64,000 nucleotides of DNA, taken from contig NC_056538.1 in NCBI RefSeq assembly GCF_910596095.1, positions 7,434,001 to 7,498,000 on the forward strand, in the 5' to 3' direction. Position numbers and translations under genes: made by a program. Of this stretch, positions 63,932 through 64,000 are shown piece after piece; position 1 is the first letter of the stretch; every line of letters begins with the position of its first letter. This DNA is from Thunnus maccoyii (Eukaryota > Chordata > Actinopteri > Scombriformes > Scombridae). The notes below the pieces were generated by a model, which did no database searches, was not told the DNA's origin, and saw nothing but the letters and a program-made list of their open reading frames with translations.

Positions 63932-64000
63932 GTGAGAGAGACACAACTTTTTCATGTTCTCATAATTTGGACAGTAATTAAACCATCCCACACGCTGTAA

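Overview
The window reads as nuclear DNA of a teleost fish, probably a spiny-rayed (percomorph) species. It holds compact multi-exon vertebrate genes with GT-AG introns, very many (CA/GT)n microsatellites, and several dispersed repeats that I recognise from teleost genomes. No prokaryotic or organellar feature is visible. Species and chromosome cannot be named from the sequence.

Layout. (1) 1-6940: itm2c on the + strand, six coding exons, 258 aa, a type II membrane protein with BRICHOS fold and furin site. It is preceded by a perfect hairpin and by a small inverted-repeat element carrying two CCAAT boxes. (2) 6941-8780: gene-free, with MITE-like repeats. (3) 8781-40209: a 31-kb tandem array of ten related units. 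Eight units carry an intact intronless-CDS class A GPCR gene on the - strand (282-302 aa) and two units have lost the gene body. The receptors belong to the P2Y-like lipid/nucleotide branch. Position beside itm2c, as GPR55 lies beside ITM2C in human, makes a GPR55-like identity plausible but unproven. Most units also carry a TIR transposon of about 1 kb (TA target) at the unit junction, itself invaded by a 573-bp deleted Tc1-type element. Later deletions, one excision-like scar and a near-perfect 2,228-bp tandem duplication show that the array is young and still changing. (4) 41206-48319: prss16-like S28 serine protease on the + strand, 13 coding exons, 523 aa, with the Ser/Asp/His motifs in place. 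(5) 48320-56240: gene-free DNA rich in microsatellites with several candidate conserved regulatory stretches. (6) about 56240-64000: meis3 on the + strand. The first eight coding exons (278 aa) are present and the gene runs out of the window inside the homeodomain.

The three single-copy genes are ordinary, apparently intact host genes and do not form one pathway. The point of interest is the lineage-specific receptor array. Changes among copies gather in the outer half of TM2/TM3 and in extracellular loop 2, including glutamine runs in two copies and loss of the TM1 N1.50 residue in the two newest copies, against an almost frozen TM6-TM7 and G-protein face. All coordinates of exon ends were read by eye from splice consensus and reading-frame continuity.
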